From assembly GCF_030412265.1 (NCBI RefSeq), contig NZ_JAUHLN010000001.1, positions 372,001 through 436,000 of the forward strand: a stretch of 64,000 nucleotides of DNA, written 5' to 3'. A program made the translations under genes and the position numbers. The notes below the pieces were generated by a model. The model was not told where the DNA came from. It searched no databases and was given only the letters and a program-made list of their open reading frames with translations. This document shows, in pieces, positions 8,511-16,293 of this stretch. This DNA is from Fictibacillus terranigra. Its GTDB lineage: Bacteria > Bacillota > Bacilli > Bacillales > Fictibacillaceae. Positions within the stretch are counted from its first letter, which is position 1. Every line of letters starts with the position of its first letter.

Positions 8511-8713
8511 GGGCACAAGTGAAGACAAACATTATCGCTGAATTTTTATTATTCATCCAAGTTTATCCTACTGGATGCAGTAAGGACGGTGAACATCAAT
8601 TGGATGATAAGGAACTCAAAGCAGTGGCTGCAGAGGTCGCAAAAAATGACATCGATAGAAAACAAAATCGGGAGCTCATCGTGAAAACGTTGTGTTTCCA
8701 TATAATGTTATAA
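8504..8713 (+). pseudogene. Decayed second DUF1433-type lipoprotein
   Basis: A GTG at 8504 (or 8519) overlaps the end of the partner gene. The frame encodes a damaged signal region ending TGC, then SKDGEHQLDDKELKAVAAEVAK, matching in pattern the EEEDIKQTAAVVAK region of the intact lipoprotein at 6676. After about 50 residues the similarity stops and the C-terminal half is missing. The signal core carries unusual E, Q and P residues. I read it as a second immunity gene that lost its end and probably its export signal. Confidence 0.6.
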
Positions 8714-8747
8714 AACAAAAGCAAAAAAAAGAGCCTTATATAGGCAC

Positions 8748-9455
8748 TTATTTCATGAAACTGGAGAGAAGTCTCCTCCATTTTCCTTTTGGTTTTCGCA
8801 TCGCATTTTCTAAGCGTACGTTAAAATCATTTTGTGAACGCCATGCCTTTCTCTGTTCTTCCGACATAATTTGTAATTCGTTTTGTAAGAATTCGCTTTT
8901 TTGTTTTTCGTGCTGCAGCAATGCTTCGTAATGGATCTTTTGCTGTTTGGTTATATTTTCAAGTTTAGCATGCGTTTTTTGAGCGGAATTCCCAATGCTG
9001 GAACTTATGACATGATGGTCTTGCTGCAGCCGGGAAACCGTTGTTTTAAGCTGAGACACCTCATTGGTCAGATGGGCATTCATTTCACGTGTAGCTGTAA
9101 GTTCGTTCGCTAAAAACAGTAACATTTCCCTCAGTGGTTTGGCATCGTGGGGTAAATCCTCATATGTATCGCGTATCGCCATGTCGGTTTCATTGGAACC
9201 TTGTAATCTTTCTTTTTGTTGATTCACAAGGTCTTTCGCTGTATCGTCCAGGGGCTTCTCCGTATCGCGTAACGCTATGAGTGCTTCGATATCGGATTGA
9301 ACAAAGATACGCCGATCGCCATCTTTAAAAAACTCATATCCGTTTCGCTCCAGAATTTGGCCGTACTTTCGAACAGTGGGGGTGGCTATCGCTACGACTT
9401 CTGCCACTTCCTTGGAAGAGAAAGCTCGTTCATTCGGTTGTATATCGCTTCGCAT
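8748..9455 (-). CDS. MerR-like HTH protein with coiled coil (DUF3967/RacA-like)
   Basis: The protein has 235 aa. Residues about 10-60 form a MerR-type DNA-binding domain (SSKEVAEVVAIATPTVRKYG, then EFFKDGDRRIF). Residues about 95-200 form a coiled coil (LTNEVSQLKTTVSRLQQDH), followed by a basic tail ending KPKGKWRRLLSS. The arrangement is that of the RacA/DUF3967 group, found on Bacillus plasmids and in accessory regions. I use ATG 9455 behind AAAGGAAAGG; the longer frame to 9563 reads into the paralogue remnant. Role unknown; DNA anchoring or local regulation are both possible. Confidence 0.75.
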   Translation of the reverse strand: MRSDIQPNERAFSSKEVAEVVAIATPTVRKYGQILERNGYEFFKDGDRRIFVQSDIEALIALRDTEKPLDDTAKDLVNQQKERLQGSNETDMAIRDTYEDLPHDAKPLREMLLFLANELTATREMNAHLTNEVSQLKTTVSRLQQDHHVISSSIGNSAQKTHAKLENITKQQKIHYEALLQHEKQKSEFLQNELQIMSEEQRKAWRSQNDFNVRLENAMRKPKGKWRRLLSSFMK

Positions 9456-9479
9456 ATCGGGTTTCCTTTCCTTTAGGAT

Positions 9480-9712
9480 AATAAAGAATTTTTTGATGAA
9501 TCGTATATCACCTCGCGATATGTTGATGGAGCCGGGAAACCGAGGCTTTACGCGGAGACACATCCAGTAAAATTCCCGTATGTATCGCGTATCGCAATCT
9601 CAGTTTTATTGGATCCTTGTAATCATTCGTTTTGTTGATATATAAGGTCTTTCGCTGAATCGTCTGGGGGCTTGTCCGTATCGCGTACGCTATATGCTCT
9701 TCGGTAGTTATT
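9480..9712 (-). pseudogene. Remnant of a paralogue of the 8748 gene
   Basis: This stretch repeats, in order and with gaps, the DNA of 9023-9290. Shared blocks include GCCGGGAAACCG, TGTATCGCGTATCGC, CCTTGTAATC, AAGGTCTTTCGCTG and TCCGTATCGCGTA. The copy is shortened and out of frame. It points to a former tandem duplicate of the coiled-coil gene, now decayed. Confidence 0.65.
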
Positions 9713-9744
9713 CTTCCATTAGAAATTATTTTAATAAACGCAAA

Positions 9745-9776
9745 AAAGGCGACTTTTCCTGGGGAAAGTCGCCTTT
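9745..9776 (-). terminator. Terminator downstream of the phosphatase operon
   Basis: AAAGGCGACTTTTCC and GGGAAAGTCGCCTTT form a 15-bp stem with one G-T pair. On the minus strand it is followed by TTTTTTG, so it ends the transcript of the PhoD gene at 9807. Confidence 0.85.
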
Positions 9777-9806
9777 GATTCGGGGATGTGGGGAGGTGTG
9801 TTTTAG

Positions 9807-11414
9807 TTATACAGAAGCAGGCTCAGTCTTTGCCAGCAGACTTGGTTTGCCGTCTTCGACCACAAATGATGCCCGCGTTTCGATTGGAGCACCCGGCCTT
9901 GTGACATACGGCAAGACCAGATAATCCGTTTGCCACGTCTGCTGGGTTAGTTTGCAGCGCACATAACCGCGCTGGTTGCTGAAAAACTTAATATGGGGAT
10001 TCTCCTCGAGTGTTTGTGCTGTGTCAGGCCGTACATCAGCACCGTCTCCGCCGGATGTAATGGATGTTCCGACAAATTCAACTGCCACATTCTTTGAGTT
10101 CGCATCGTCGAAATTGGCTTTCACTTCATTCGCCCAGCTCGAGTGGACATCTCCGGTTAAAACGACCGGGTTGGAAATGTTTTTCTCCGCTAAAAAGTTC
10201 AGAATCCTTTGGCGTGCTCCGGGATAGCCATCCCAAGCATCCATACTGAAGGATTGTTGATCCGGACCAAAAGCTCCATCTCGTCTGGCGAAAAAGACTT
10301 GCTGTGCAAGAACCTTCCATTTTGCCCGAGAGGCAGCCAGCCCATCCAATAACCAGCGCTCTTGTTTCTCACCCAGCAGGGTACGCGACGCATCCATGGA
10401 CTCTGGTGTAGGGCTGTCCCACCCGTCACCGTTGGCTTGATCATCTCTGTACTGACGTGTATCCAGTAAACTAAAATCGACTAAATTTCCAAAAGAAAGA
10501 CGCCGGTAGATTTGCATGCTGCTTCCGTTCGGGTAGGACGTGCGGCGGAGCGGCATGTGTTCATAATACGCTTGAAACGCAATCGCTCTGCGTTTTAAGA
10601 AAGCCTCCCTTGATTGTTTATCAGGATCCTGCGGCACATCCCCTGCCCAGTTATTATCCACTTCATGGTCATCATTGGTTACAAGCCATGGGAAATTGGC
10701 ATGGGCGGCTTGAAGGTCACTGTCTAATTTATATAAGGCATAGCGGTTGCGATAATCGTCAATGGTATAGATTTCAGGATATTCTTTGTTAATCGGCCGA
10801 ACGCCGGTCGAATTATGTGTGCCTTCATAAATGTAATCCCCTAAATGAATAACCAGATCCAGGTCATCCTTGGCCATATGCTGATAGGCGGTGTAATAGC
10901 CTGCTGGCCAATTTTGACAGGAAGCAAACGCAAATGTCAGATGATCAACCTGGCTATGCAGCGCAGGAGCCGTCTTTGTCCGCCCTACAGGACTGATCTC
11001 TGTACCTGCTTTAAAGCGATAATAATACCACTTAGAAGGTTGTAAGCCATTGACTTCGACATGAACAGAATGGCCGAGCTCCGGTTTTGAAATCTCTGTT
11101 CCTCGCTGTACAATTTTTTTAAAGGCTGAATCCAGTGAAATTTCCCATTGCACCGGGAGGGGAGTGGGTTTCATGCCGCCGCCGTTCAGCGGGTCTGGTG
11201 CTAGCCTTGTCCATAAAACAACACCATCTGGCAATGGGTCACCAGATGCCACGCCAAGTGTAAATGGATAAGATAGAGAGCTCGGCGCTGCTGATGCGAA
11301 ATTCACTGGTAATGTATTGGCAATGGAAACACCGAGAGCAATTCCCGCTCCTTGTCCGGCTTTCTTTAAAAAACTTCTTCGATTCAGCTTTTCTGAATGA
11401 TTGGAATCGTTCAT
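9807..11414 (-). CDS. phoD: PhoD-like alkaline phosphatase/phosphodiesterase, Tat-exported
   Basis: This 535-aa secreted phosphatase begins with a twin-arginine signal, NRRSFLKKAG, then a hydrophobic stretch and ASA, so it should be exported folded with its metals. The PhoD metallophosphatase core is visible in FAFASCQNWPAG, LVIHLGDYIYEG, NDDHEVDNNW and VVLTGDVHSSWANEV, which supply the Fe/Ca-binding Asp, Cys, Asn and His. Length fits the family. It lies 20 bp after the EEP-family gene and is co-transcribed with it. It likely releases phosphate from phosphodiesters such as teichoic acid. Confidence 0.92.
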   Translation of the reverse strand: MNDSNHSEKLNRRSFLKKAGQGAGIALGVSIANTLPVNFASAAPSSLSYPFTLGVASGDPLPDGVVLWTRLAPDPLNGGGMKPTPLPVQWEISLDSAFKKIVQRGTEISKPELGHSVHVEVNGLQPSKWYYYRFKAGTEISPVGRTKTAPALHSQVDHLTFAFASCQNWPAGYYTAYQHMAKDDLDLVIHLGDYIYEGTHNSTGVRPINKEYPEIYTIDDYRNRYALYKLDSDLQAAHANFPWLVTNDDHEVDNNWAGDVPQDPDKQSREAFLKRRAIAFQAYYEHMPLRRTSYPNGSSMQIYRRLSFGNLVDFSLLDTRQYRDDQANGDGWDSPTPESMDASRTLLGEKQERWLLDGLAASRAKWKVLAQQVFFARRDGAFGPDQQSFSMDAWDGYPGARQRILNFLAEKNISNPVVLTGDVHSSWANEVKANFDDANSKNVAVEFVGTSITSGGDGADVRPDTAQTLEENPHIKFFSNQRGYVRCKLTQQTWQTDYLVLPYVTRPGAPIETRASFVVEDGKPSLLAKTEPASV

Positions 11415-11434
11415 TTTTAGTCCTCCTTGGAAGA

Positions 11435-12331
11435 TTAATAGTGAAGTGTCAGGTCAGCTATAACTGGATAATGGTCACTCGGAAATTGACCGTTTTTTTG
11501 ATAATTTAATATTTCTATGCTTTTCGCTTTTGCCTTATCATTGGATAGGATCCAATCGATTTTATTAGCGGAGCCTCCCCCCGTAGGATCGCGAAAACCG
11601 TTAAATGTACCGAGGTGTTCATTCTTCTTTATTTCTGCAGAATCCCATAGATCTGTAAAAGGTCCTTCGTTCGTCAGCGTTTGGTGAGGCTGGCTATCAG
11701 GGCCGGTATTAAAGTCTCCGGTTAACAAGACAGGAAGCTCGGGATTAAATTCTTTTATTTTTTCTGCAATTAATGCCGCACTTTTCTCTCTCGCTTCTAC
11801 GGACCGATGATCAAAGTGTGTGTTCACAAAGTAGAATTGCTTATTGGTTTTCCTATCAAGAAACTTGACCCATGTAACCATGCGCGGAATGGTATTTCCC
11901 CATGACATGGATCCGACCTCATCCGGAGTATCAGAAAGCCAATAATGATCGTACTCTAAGGGAGAAAAGCGTGTTTTGTTAAAGTAGATGGCCATGAATT
12001 CGCCCTTACTGCCACCTTCCCGGCCCAAACCGATCCAATCATATTCCGGTAAGTCCTCATCAACATCCTTAAGCTGTTGATACACAGCTTCTTGCGTCCC
12101 GAAGATATCCGGCTGTTCATTGCGGATCAGCTGGCGGACGGTCGGACGCCTTTCTGCCCAAGTATGCGGTGACGCATCCGTAGTATTCAAATACCTGAGA
12201 TTGTAGGTCATCACCCTTAACTCCCGGACAGAGTCTTCTTGAGCTGCTGCATAAGACGAAACAGGCAGCAATCCTCCTAAAAGTAAAAACGCAAACGCAA
12301 ACAAAAGAAAAGATTTCATTGCCCTTTTCAC
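11435..12331 (-). CDS. Secreted endonuclease/exonuclease/phosphatase family protein
   Basis: This 298-aa protein has an N-terminal signal peptide (hydrophobic core then SSYAAA) and a DNase I-like EEP domain. Motifs seen are TYNLRYLN, FGTQEAVYQQ (metal-binding Glu), VNTHFDHRS, LTGDFNTGPDS and SDHYPVIADL (catalytic Asp-His). It is the first gene of a two-gene operon with phoD. Together they suggest extracellular phosphate scavenging from nucleic acid or phosphodiesters. The start at 12331 follows GGAGGG. It could instead be a phosphodiesterase of lipids or inositol phosphates. Confidence 0.88.
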   Translation of the reverse strand: MKRAMKSFLLFAFAFLLLGGLLPVSSYAAAQEDSVRELRVMTYNLRYLNTTDASPHTWAERRPTVRQLIRNEQPDIFGTQEAVYQQLKDVDEDLPEYDWIGLGREGGSKGEFMAIYFNKTRFSPLEYDHYWLSDTPDEVGSMSWGNTIPRMVTWVKFLDRKTNKQFYFVNTHFDHRSVEAREKSAALIAEKIKEFNPELPVLLTGDFNTGPDSQPHQTLTNEGPFTDLWDSAEIKKNEHLGTFNGFRDPTGGGSANKIDWILSNDKAKAKSIEILNYQKNGQFPSDHYPVIADLTLHY

Positions 12332-12383
12332 CCAAAACCCTCCTGTGAATGTAGTTTTTTACAGGATTATGATAACGAAGCTA

Positions 12384-12442
12384 TGTAAATTTCTTACGAC
12401 AGGAATGTATAAATACTTCTGTAATTTCGTGAAATTTGTAAA
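12384..12442 (-). promoter_or_regulatory. Possible Pho-box repeats upstream of the phosphatase operon
   Basis: On the minus strand, TTTACA (12442-12437), ATTACA (12425-12420), TATACA (12411-12406) and TTTACA (12389-12384) resemble PhoP half-sites TT(A/T/C)ACA. Their spacing is irregular (11, 8 and 16 bp), so the call is tentative. The functional context, a phosphatase operon, is what makes it plausible. Confidence 0.3.
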
Positions 12443-12527
12443 GGTTCGTCGAAATCGATGGGAAAAATACGAAATACCTCAACAGATGCTTTTGCAAGGG
12501 TGATAGTTTCTAGCGACAGAATTTTTG

Positions 12528-12648
12528 AAAATGATGTGTTTTGCGAGTAATAGTGTCAGAACGGTGAGTAAAGTCCGAATTTCCGTGAGTAAAGGTGCTA
12601 AAATGGTGAGTAAAATCTGAATTTCCGTGAGTAATGGCATTAAAAACC
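12528..12648 (+). repeat. 21-nt periodic GTGAGTAA array, copy 1
   Basis: Units begin at 12543, 12564, 12585, 12606 and 12627, exactly 21 nt apart. Each opens G(T/C)GAGTAA, and alternate units end in AATTTCC. The left flank AAAATGATGTGTTTTG is shared with copies 3 and 4. It lies in the divergent gap between the phosphatase operon and the LacI gene. The rest of that gap (12443-12527 and 12649-12912) shows nothing else I can name. Confidence 0.85.
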
Positions 12649-12912
12649 AACTGGAAAGATAGGATAGTCACAATGATAGTGTTCGCTCTATCGTAACAGG
12701 AGTAAGGCCTGAGGTTGCCCGGAGTGTGGTTCAGCTCGGAATGGATCTATCCTTATACAAATCTATGGAACGGTACAGCAAGCATTGCGTGAATTTGGTG
12801 TAAAAAAATAGATTCGAAGGTTTTCAAATAATCAAGTGACAGCGCCAGCTTTTTCAGATGACTAAAAGCTCTGGCTTTTTTAGTCTCGTTTTAAATGACA
12901 TAAAAAATTATC

Positions 12913-12940
12913 TTGCAATTCAGATAATTTCAGTTATACT
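12913..12940 (+). promoter_or_regulatory. Promoter of the LacI-family gene
   Basis: TTGCAA (12913-12918) and TATACT (12935-12940) are 16 bp apart, a good sigma-A promoter. The operator at 12944 overlaps the start of transcription. Confidence 0.65.
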
Positions 12941-12943
12941 AAA

Positions 12944-12957
12944 TGTAACCGATTTCA
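12944..12957. promoter_or_regulatory. LacI-type operator, autoregulatory
   Basis: TGTAACCGATTTCA is the CG-centred operator type bound by LacI/CcpA-family proteins. It sits 3 bp after the -10 box. A nearly inverted copy of it lies before the target operon at 14080. Confidence 0.65.
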
Positions 12958-12999
12958 TTATGAGTTGAATGTAAACTTTGTAGTATAGGGGATGCACCA

Positions 13000-14010
13000 A
13001 TGGTAAAGATGAGCGATGTTGCAGAAAAGGCGAATGTTTCGAAGGCTACCGTCTCAAGAGTACTGAGAAACCCGGAAGCTGTGAAAAAGGATACGCGGGA
13101 TAAGGTACTGGCGATCATTGAGCAGATGAATTACCAGCCGAATATATTGGCGAGGCATTTCAGAAGAAGCCAGACGAATACGATCCTGGTGGTTGTTCCA
13201 AACATCATGAATACCGTGTTTTCCCATATTCTTGGCGGAATCGAGCATGCAGCGGGTGAGAATGGATACCGTGTGCTGCTCGCAAACACGAATAAGCAGG
13301 TGGAAAGGGAATATGAGTACCTCGACCATCTGAAACAGCGGCAAGTCGATGGAATGATACTTTTGTCTGCAAGAATGGATAAAAATGTGTTAACTGAAGT
13401 GATGAAACAGTTCCCGGTCGTTCTTACCGCTGACTATCTGGAGGGAGTTGCCATTCCAACGGTCACCATCGACAATGTGAGCAGCGCCCGAACGGCGACT
13501 GAGCATCTCATCAACATGGGCCATTCCCGCATCGCTCATATTACCGGTCCGCTTCATCTTTTAGTCAGTCAGGACCGCCTGAAGGGATATCGCCAAGCGC
13601 TGCTGCAGAACGGCCTGGCGTTTGACAACATTTTGATTCAGGAAGGTGATTTTTCCCATGAATCCGGCTATAACCAGATGACCAAGCTGATGGCGCTTGA
13701 AAAGCCGCCAACCGCCGTGTTTTCGGCGAACGATGAAATGGCTACTGGTGTAATAAAGGCTGCGAAAGAAAATGGACTTTCCGTCCCCGGGGATCTTGCT
13801 GTCGTTGGATTTGATAACATCAAGCTATCAGCGATTTACGATCCTGGAATCACTACGATTGCACAGCCGACGTTTGAGATGGGGAAAAAAGCGATGGAAC
13901 TGCTGCTTGAGCAGATTAACGGCATTGAGATGGGAAAGAGGCAGCATGTGCTCGAGAACGAATTAATCATTCGGGAGTCCTGCGGCGCAAATTTCAAAAA
14001 AAACGGTTAG
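13000..14010 (+). CDS. LacI-family transcriptional regulator
   Basis: The protein has 336 aa. The N-terminal HTH and hinge read VKMSDVAEKANVSKATVSRV and ILARHFRRSQT. The periplasmic-binding-protein-like effector domain follows, with the usual PTAVFSANDEMATGVI and VPGDLAVVGFDNI motifs. The start at 13000 follows AGGGGAT. It sits directly before the isomerase/ABC/dehydrogenase cluster, and operators of one type lie before both it and the cluster (12944, 14014, 14080). It is therefore very likely the self-regulated repressor of that cluster, with a sugar as inducer. Confidence 0.92.
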   Translation: MVKMSDVAEKANVSKATVSRVLRNPEAVKKDTRDKVLAIIEQMNYQPNILARHFRRSQTNTILVVVPNIMNTVFSHILGGIEHAAGENGYRVLLANTNKQVEREYEYLDHLKQRQVDGMILLSARMDKNVLTEVMKQFPVVLTADYLEGVAIPTVTIDNVSSARTATEHLINMGHSRIAHITGPLHLLVSQDRLKGYRQALLQNGLAFDNILIQEGDFSHESGYNQMTKLMALEKPPTAVFSANDEMATGVIKAAKENGLSVPGDLAVVGFDNIKLSAIYDPGITTIAQPTFEMGKKAMELLLEQINGIEMGKRQHVLENELIIRESCGANFKKNG

Positions 14011-14013
14011 GTA

Positions 14014-14027
14014 TGTAATGGGTTACA
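14014..14027. promoter_or_regulatory. LacI-type operator 2
   Basis: TGTAATGGGTTACA is an inverted repeat (TGTAA/TTACA) just after the LacI stop codon and upstream of the target operon. Confidence 0.5.
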
Positions 14028-14043
14028 TTTTACTACAGGCCAT

Positions 14044-14063
14044 AACCTTTAAATTTAAAGGTT
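14044..14063. repeat. Perfect 20-bp palindrome
   Basis: AACCTTTAAATTTAAAGGTT reads the same on both strands. It lies between two LacI-type operators. It has no U-run, so it is not a clear terminator. Confidence 0.6.
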
Positions 14064-14079
14064 TATCGTGACTCAAAAA

Positions 14080-14093
14080 TGAAACCGATTACA
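14080..14093. promoter_or_regulatory. LacI-type operator 3
   Basis: TGAAACCGATTACA is CG-centred and related to the operator at 12944 in inverted form. It lies 35 bp before the isomerase start. Confidence 0.65.
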
Positions 14094-14128
14094 TTTTAAA
14101 AATATAAGTTTAAAAGGAGAGGTTTTTC

Positions 14129-14893
14129 ATGTCAAATCGCATACCCGTTGCACTGCAGATGTACACGTTAAGAAACGAAACAGAAAAAGATTTCATCGGA
14201 ACATTGAAAAAGGTCGCGGATATTGGGTACGAAGGCGTAGAGTTTGCCGGTTATGGCGGCCTCCAGGCTTCAGAGCTGAAAAAGGTGCTGGATGATCTCG
14301 GGCTAAAGGCGGCATCCAGTCATGTGCCGTTGACTGCACTGGAATCCGAGTTGAACTCAGTCATCGAGTATCAGCACATCCTTGGAAACAAACATATCGT
14401 ATGTCCTTACCTTCCGCCGGAACGACGCACTGAACAGGATTACCGCCAGCTTGTATCCATTCTAAATGCTGTCGGGGAAACGTGCCATAAAGAAGGACTA
14501 GCATTCGCATACCATAACCACGATTTTGAACTTCAACCAATGTCTGATGGCCGAAAGCCGCTTGAGCTGCTGCTGGAAGAAACCCATCCTGACTGGATGA
14601 AAGCGGAGTTTGATGTGTACTGGCTTACAAAAGCGGGAGAAGACCCGGTCAAGTGGCTTGAGAAATACGAGGGAAGAACACCGCTTGTCCATTTAAAGGA
14701 CATGACAGCTAACGGCGAACAGTTCTTTGCTGAACTCGGTACAGGCGGCGTAGATTTAACGCCGATTTTAAACAAAGGAGAATCATCCGGCGTCAACTGG
14801 TGGATCGTTGAGCAGGACCAAAGCCGCCGTTCACCGCTTGAAAGCATCGAGATCAGTTTTCAATACCTCAACAAGAACTACATAACGGCGTGA
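14129..14893 (+). CDS. Sugar phosphate isomerase/epimerase (xylose-isomerase-like TIM barrel)
   Basis: This 254-aa cytosolic TIM-barrel protein is of the IolE/IolI type. Metal-site and barrel motifs visible are GYEGVEFAGYGG, FAYHNHDFEL, MKAEFDVYWLTKAG, LVHLKDM and WWIVEQDQS, giving the Glu/Asp/His/Glu metal ligands. The start at 14129 follows AAAAGGAGAGG. It opens the operon with an ABC importer and two Gfo/Idh/MocA dehydrogenases. In keto-sugar pathways such proteins act as isomerases or as beta-eliminating lyases on 3-keto sugars. Which reaction applies here is not shown by sequence. Confidence 0.85.
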   Translation: MSNRIPVALQMYTLRNETEKDFIGTLKKVADIGYEGVEFAGYGGLQASELKKVLDDLGLKAASSHVPLTALESELNSVIEYQHILGNKHIVCPYLPPERRTEQDYRQLVSILNAVGETCHKEGLAFAYHNHDFELQPMSDGRKPLELLLEETHPDWMKAEFDVYWLTKAGEDPVKWLEKYEGRTPLVHLKDMTANGEQFFAELGTGGVDLTPILNKGESSGVNWWIVEQDQSRRSPLESIEISFQYLNKNYITA

Positions 14894-14924
14894 CCATCAT
14901 TAAATGAGAGAAGAGGGGATAGCT

Positions 14925-16223
14925 GTGAAAAAAGCAGGGTTGATGCTGACCATTGTCTGTGTTCTATTGTTAACAGCATGCGGGTTGAACGGAGGAGGTT
15001 CAAAGGAATCAGCTTCCAGCAGCGGTTCAGGTTCCAAGGGGAAAAAGACGCTGGAGTTCTGGCAGATTGATCCGGGTGAAAAGGAAAAAGTGTATCAGGA
15101 AGCTGTGGCACGTTTTGAGAAGAAGCATCCGGATGTGAACGTGAAATTCTTGACGATTCCAAACGATGCCTACAAACAGAAGCTATCTGTTGCCATGTCG
15201 GGCAACCGTGCACCGGACGTATTTGTCAGCTGGGGCGGAGGCTGGCTCAAGAACTTTGCGGACCAGGGCAAGGTACTGGATATTACGGCTGATACGGACA
15301 AAGAACATTTCAACAAACTGGCTCTCGACAATTCCACGTTTGATAACAAAGTGTACGGATTGCCGCTCGGCTTATCCATTGACGTAGTGTTCTACAACAA
15401 AGATATCTTCAAAAAATATGGGTTAACGCCTCCAAAGACCTATGATGAGTGGCTCAAGATCAATGATACGCTCAAGAAAAACGACATTATTCCCCTTGCT
15501 TTGGCCAACAAGACCAAATGGCCTGGCGCGTACTATTTAATGAACTTCGCCAGCCGTGCAGGCGGAACGGAATTGTTTGACAGTGCGTTCCATCGTACCG
15601 GTAAAGGCTTTGACGATCAGGCATATGTGAAAGCAGGAGAACTCATTCAGGAAATGGTGAAGAAGAAAGCGTTCAACTCCGGATTTAATGGTATTCCTTA
15701 TGATGAAGGACAAGGCCGTCAGCTCATGTATTCCGGTAAAGCTGCGATGATGGATATGACCATTTCGTTCGTAAACAACATGAAGGAAGAAGCACCTGAC
15801 TTTGCGAGCAAGCTTGATTTCTTCGTATTCCCGACCGTTAAAGGCGGCAAAGGCGACCAAACGAACTTGGGTGCGTCAGCGAGCCCGGTATGGTCGGTTG
15901 CGAAAAACAGCAAAAACCAGAAGCTGGCCACTGAGCTTGCCAAGGAGCTGACCAGTACAGAAACGGCTCAGGCGTATGTAGACCGCACCGGTTCATTAAG
16001 TTCGGTGGATAATGTGGTTCCAAAAGATGAAATGACCAAACGTTTTTATGATGTCGTAAAAAATGCGACACACCTCCAGATGCCATATGACCAAACGCTT
16101 CCTCCGGAACTTGCAGAGCTTCACAAAGATACGACACAAGCGGTGTTCGGTCTGGATATGACGCCGCAGGAAGCAGCGAAAAAGATGGAGCAAAAAGCGA
16201 AGGAAGATTTGAAGAAGGAATAA
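14925..16223 (+). CDS. Sugar ABC transporter substrate-binding lipoprotein
   Basis: This solute-binding protein of family 1 has 432 aa, with signal VKKAGLMLTIVCVLLLTAC ending in a lipobox cysteine. A Ser/Gly-rich linker follows, then the binding domain starting LEFWQIDPGEKEKVYQE. I chose GTG 14925 because AGAGGGGAT lies just ahead of it; the frame could open at ATG 14904 but would place charged residues before the signal. It is unlike the binding protein at 682 in sequence and serves the second importer. It lies 31 bp after the isomerase. Confidence 0.9.
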   Translation: MKKAGLMLTIVCVLLLTACGLNGGGSKESASSSGSGSKGKKTLEFWQIDPGEKEKVYQEAVARFEKKHPDVNVKFLTIPNDAYKQKLSVAMSGNRAPDVFVSWGGGWLKNFADQGKVLDITADTDKEHFNKLALDNSTFDNKVYGLPLGLSIDVVFYNKDIFKKYGLTPPKTYDEWLKINDTLKKNDIIPLALANKTKWPGAYYLMNFASRAGGTELFDSAFHRTGKGFDDQAYVKAGELIQEMVKKKAFNSGFNGIPYDEGQGRQLMYSGKAAMMDMTISFVNNMKEEAPDFASKLDFFVFPTVKGGKGDQTNLGASASPVWSVAKNSKNQKLATELAKELTSTETAQAYVDRTGSLSSVDNVVPKDEMTKRFYDVVKNATHLQMPYDQTLPPELAELHKDTTQAVFGLDMTPQEAAKKMEQKAKEDLKKE

Positions 16224-16230
16224 ATGTTGA

Positions 16231-16263
16231 GGAATCAAAGGGGCATGCTGCCCCTTTGATTCC
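16231..16263 (+). terminator. Intercistronic hairpin after the second binding-protein gene
   Basis: GGAATCAAAGGGGCA and TGCCCCTTTGATTCC form a perfect 15-bp stem with a 3-nt loop. No U-run follows, so it is more likely a partial terminator or mRNA stabiliser between the binding protein and the permeases. Confidence 0.7.
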
Positions 16264-16293
16264 TTACATGGCAAGACGCTGAGGAGGGATGAC

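Noticed and set aside
9807-12331. Many plus-strand open frames inside phoD and the EEP gene.
   Set aside because: They are shadows of the minus-strand genes with no ribosome sites.
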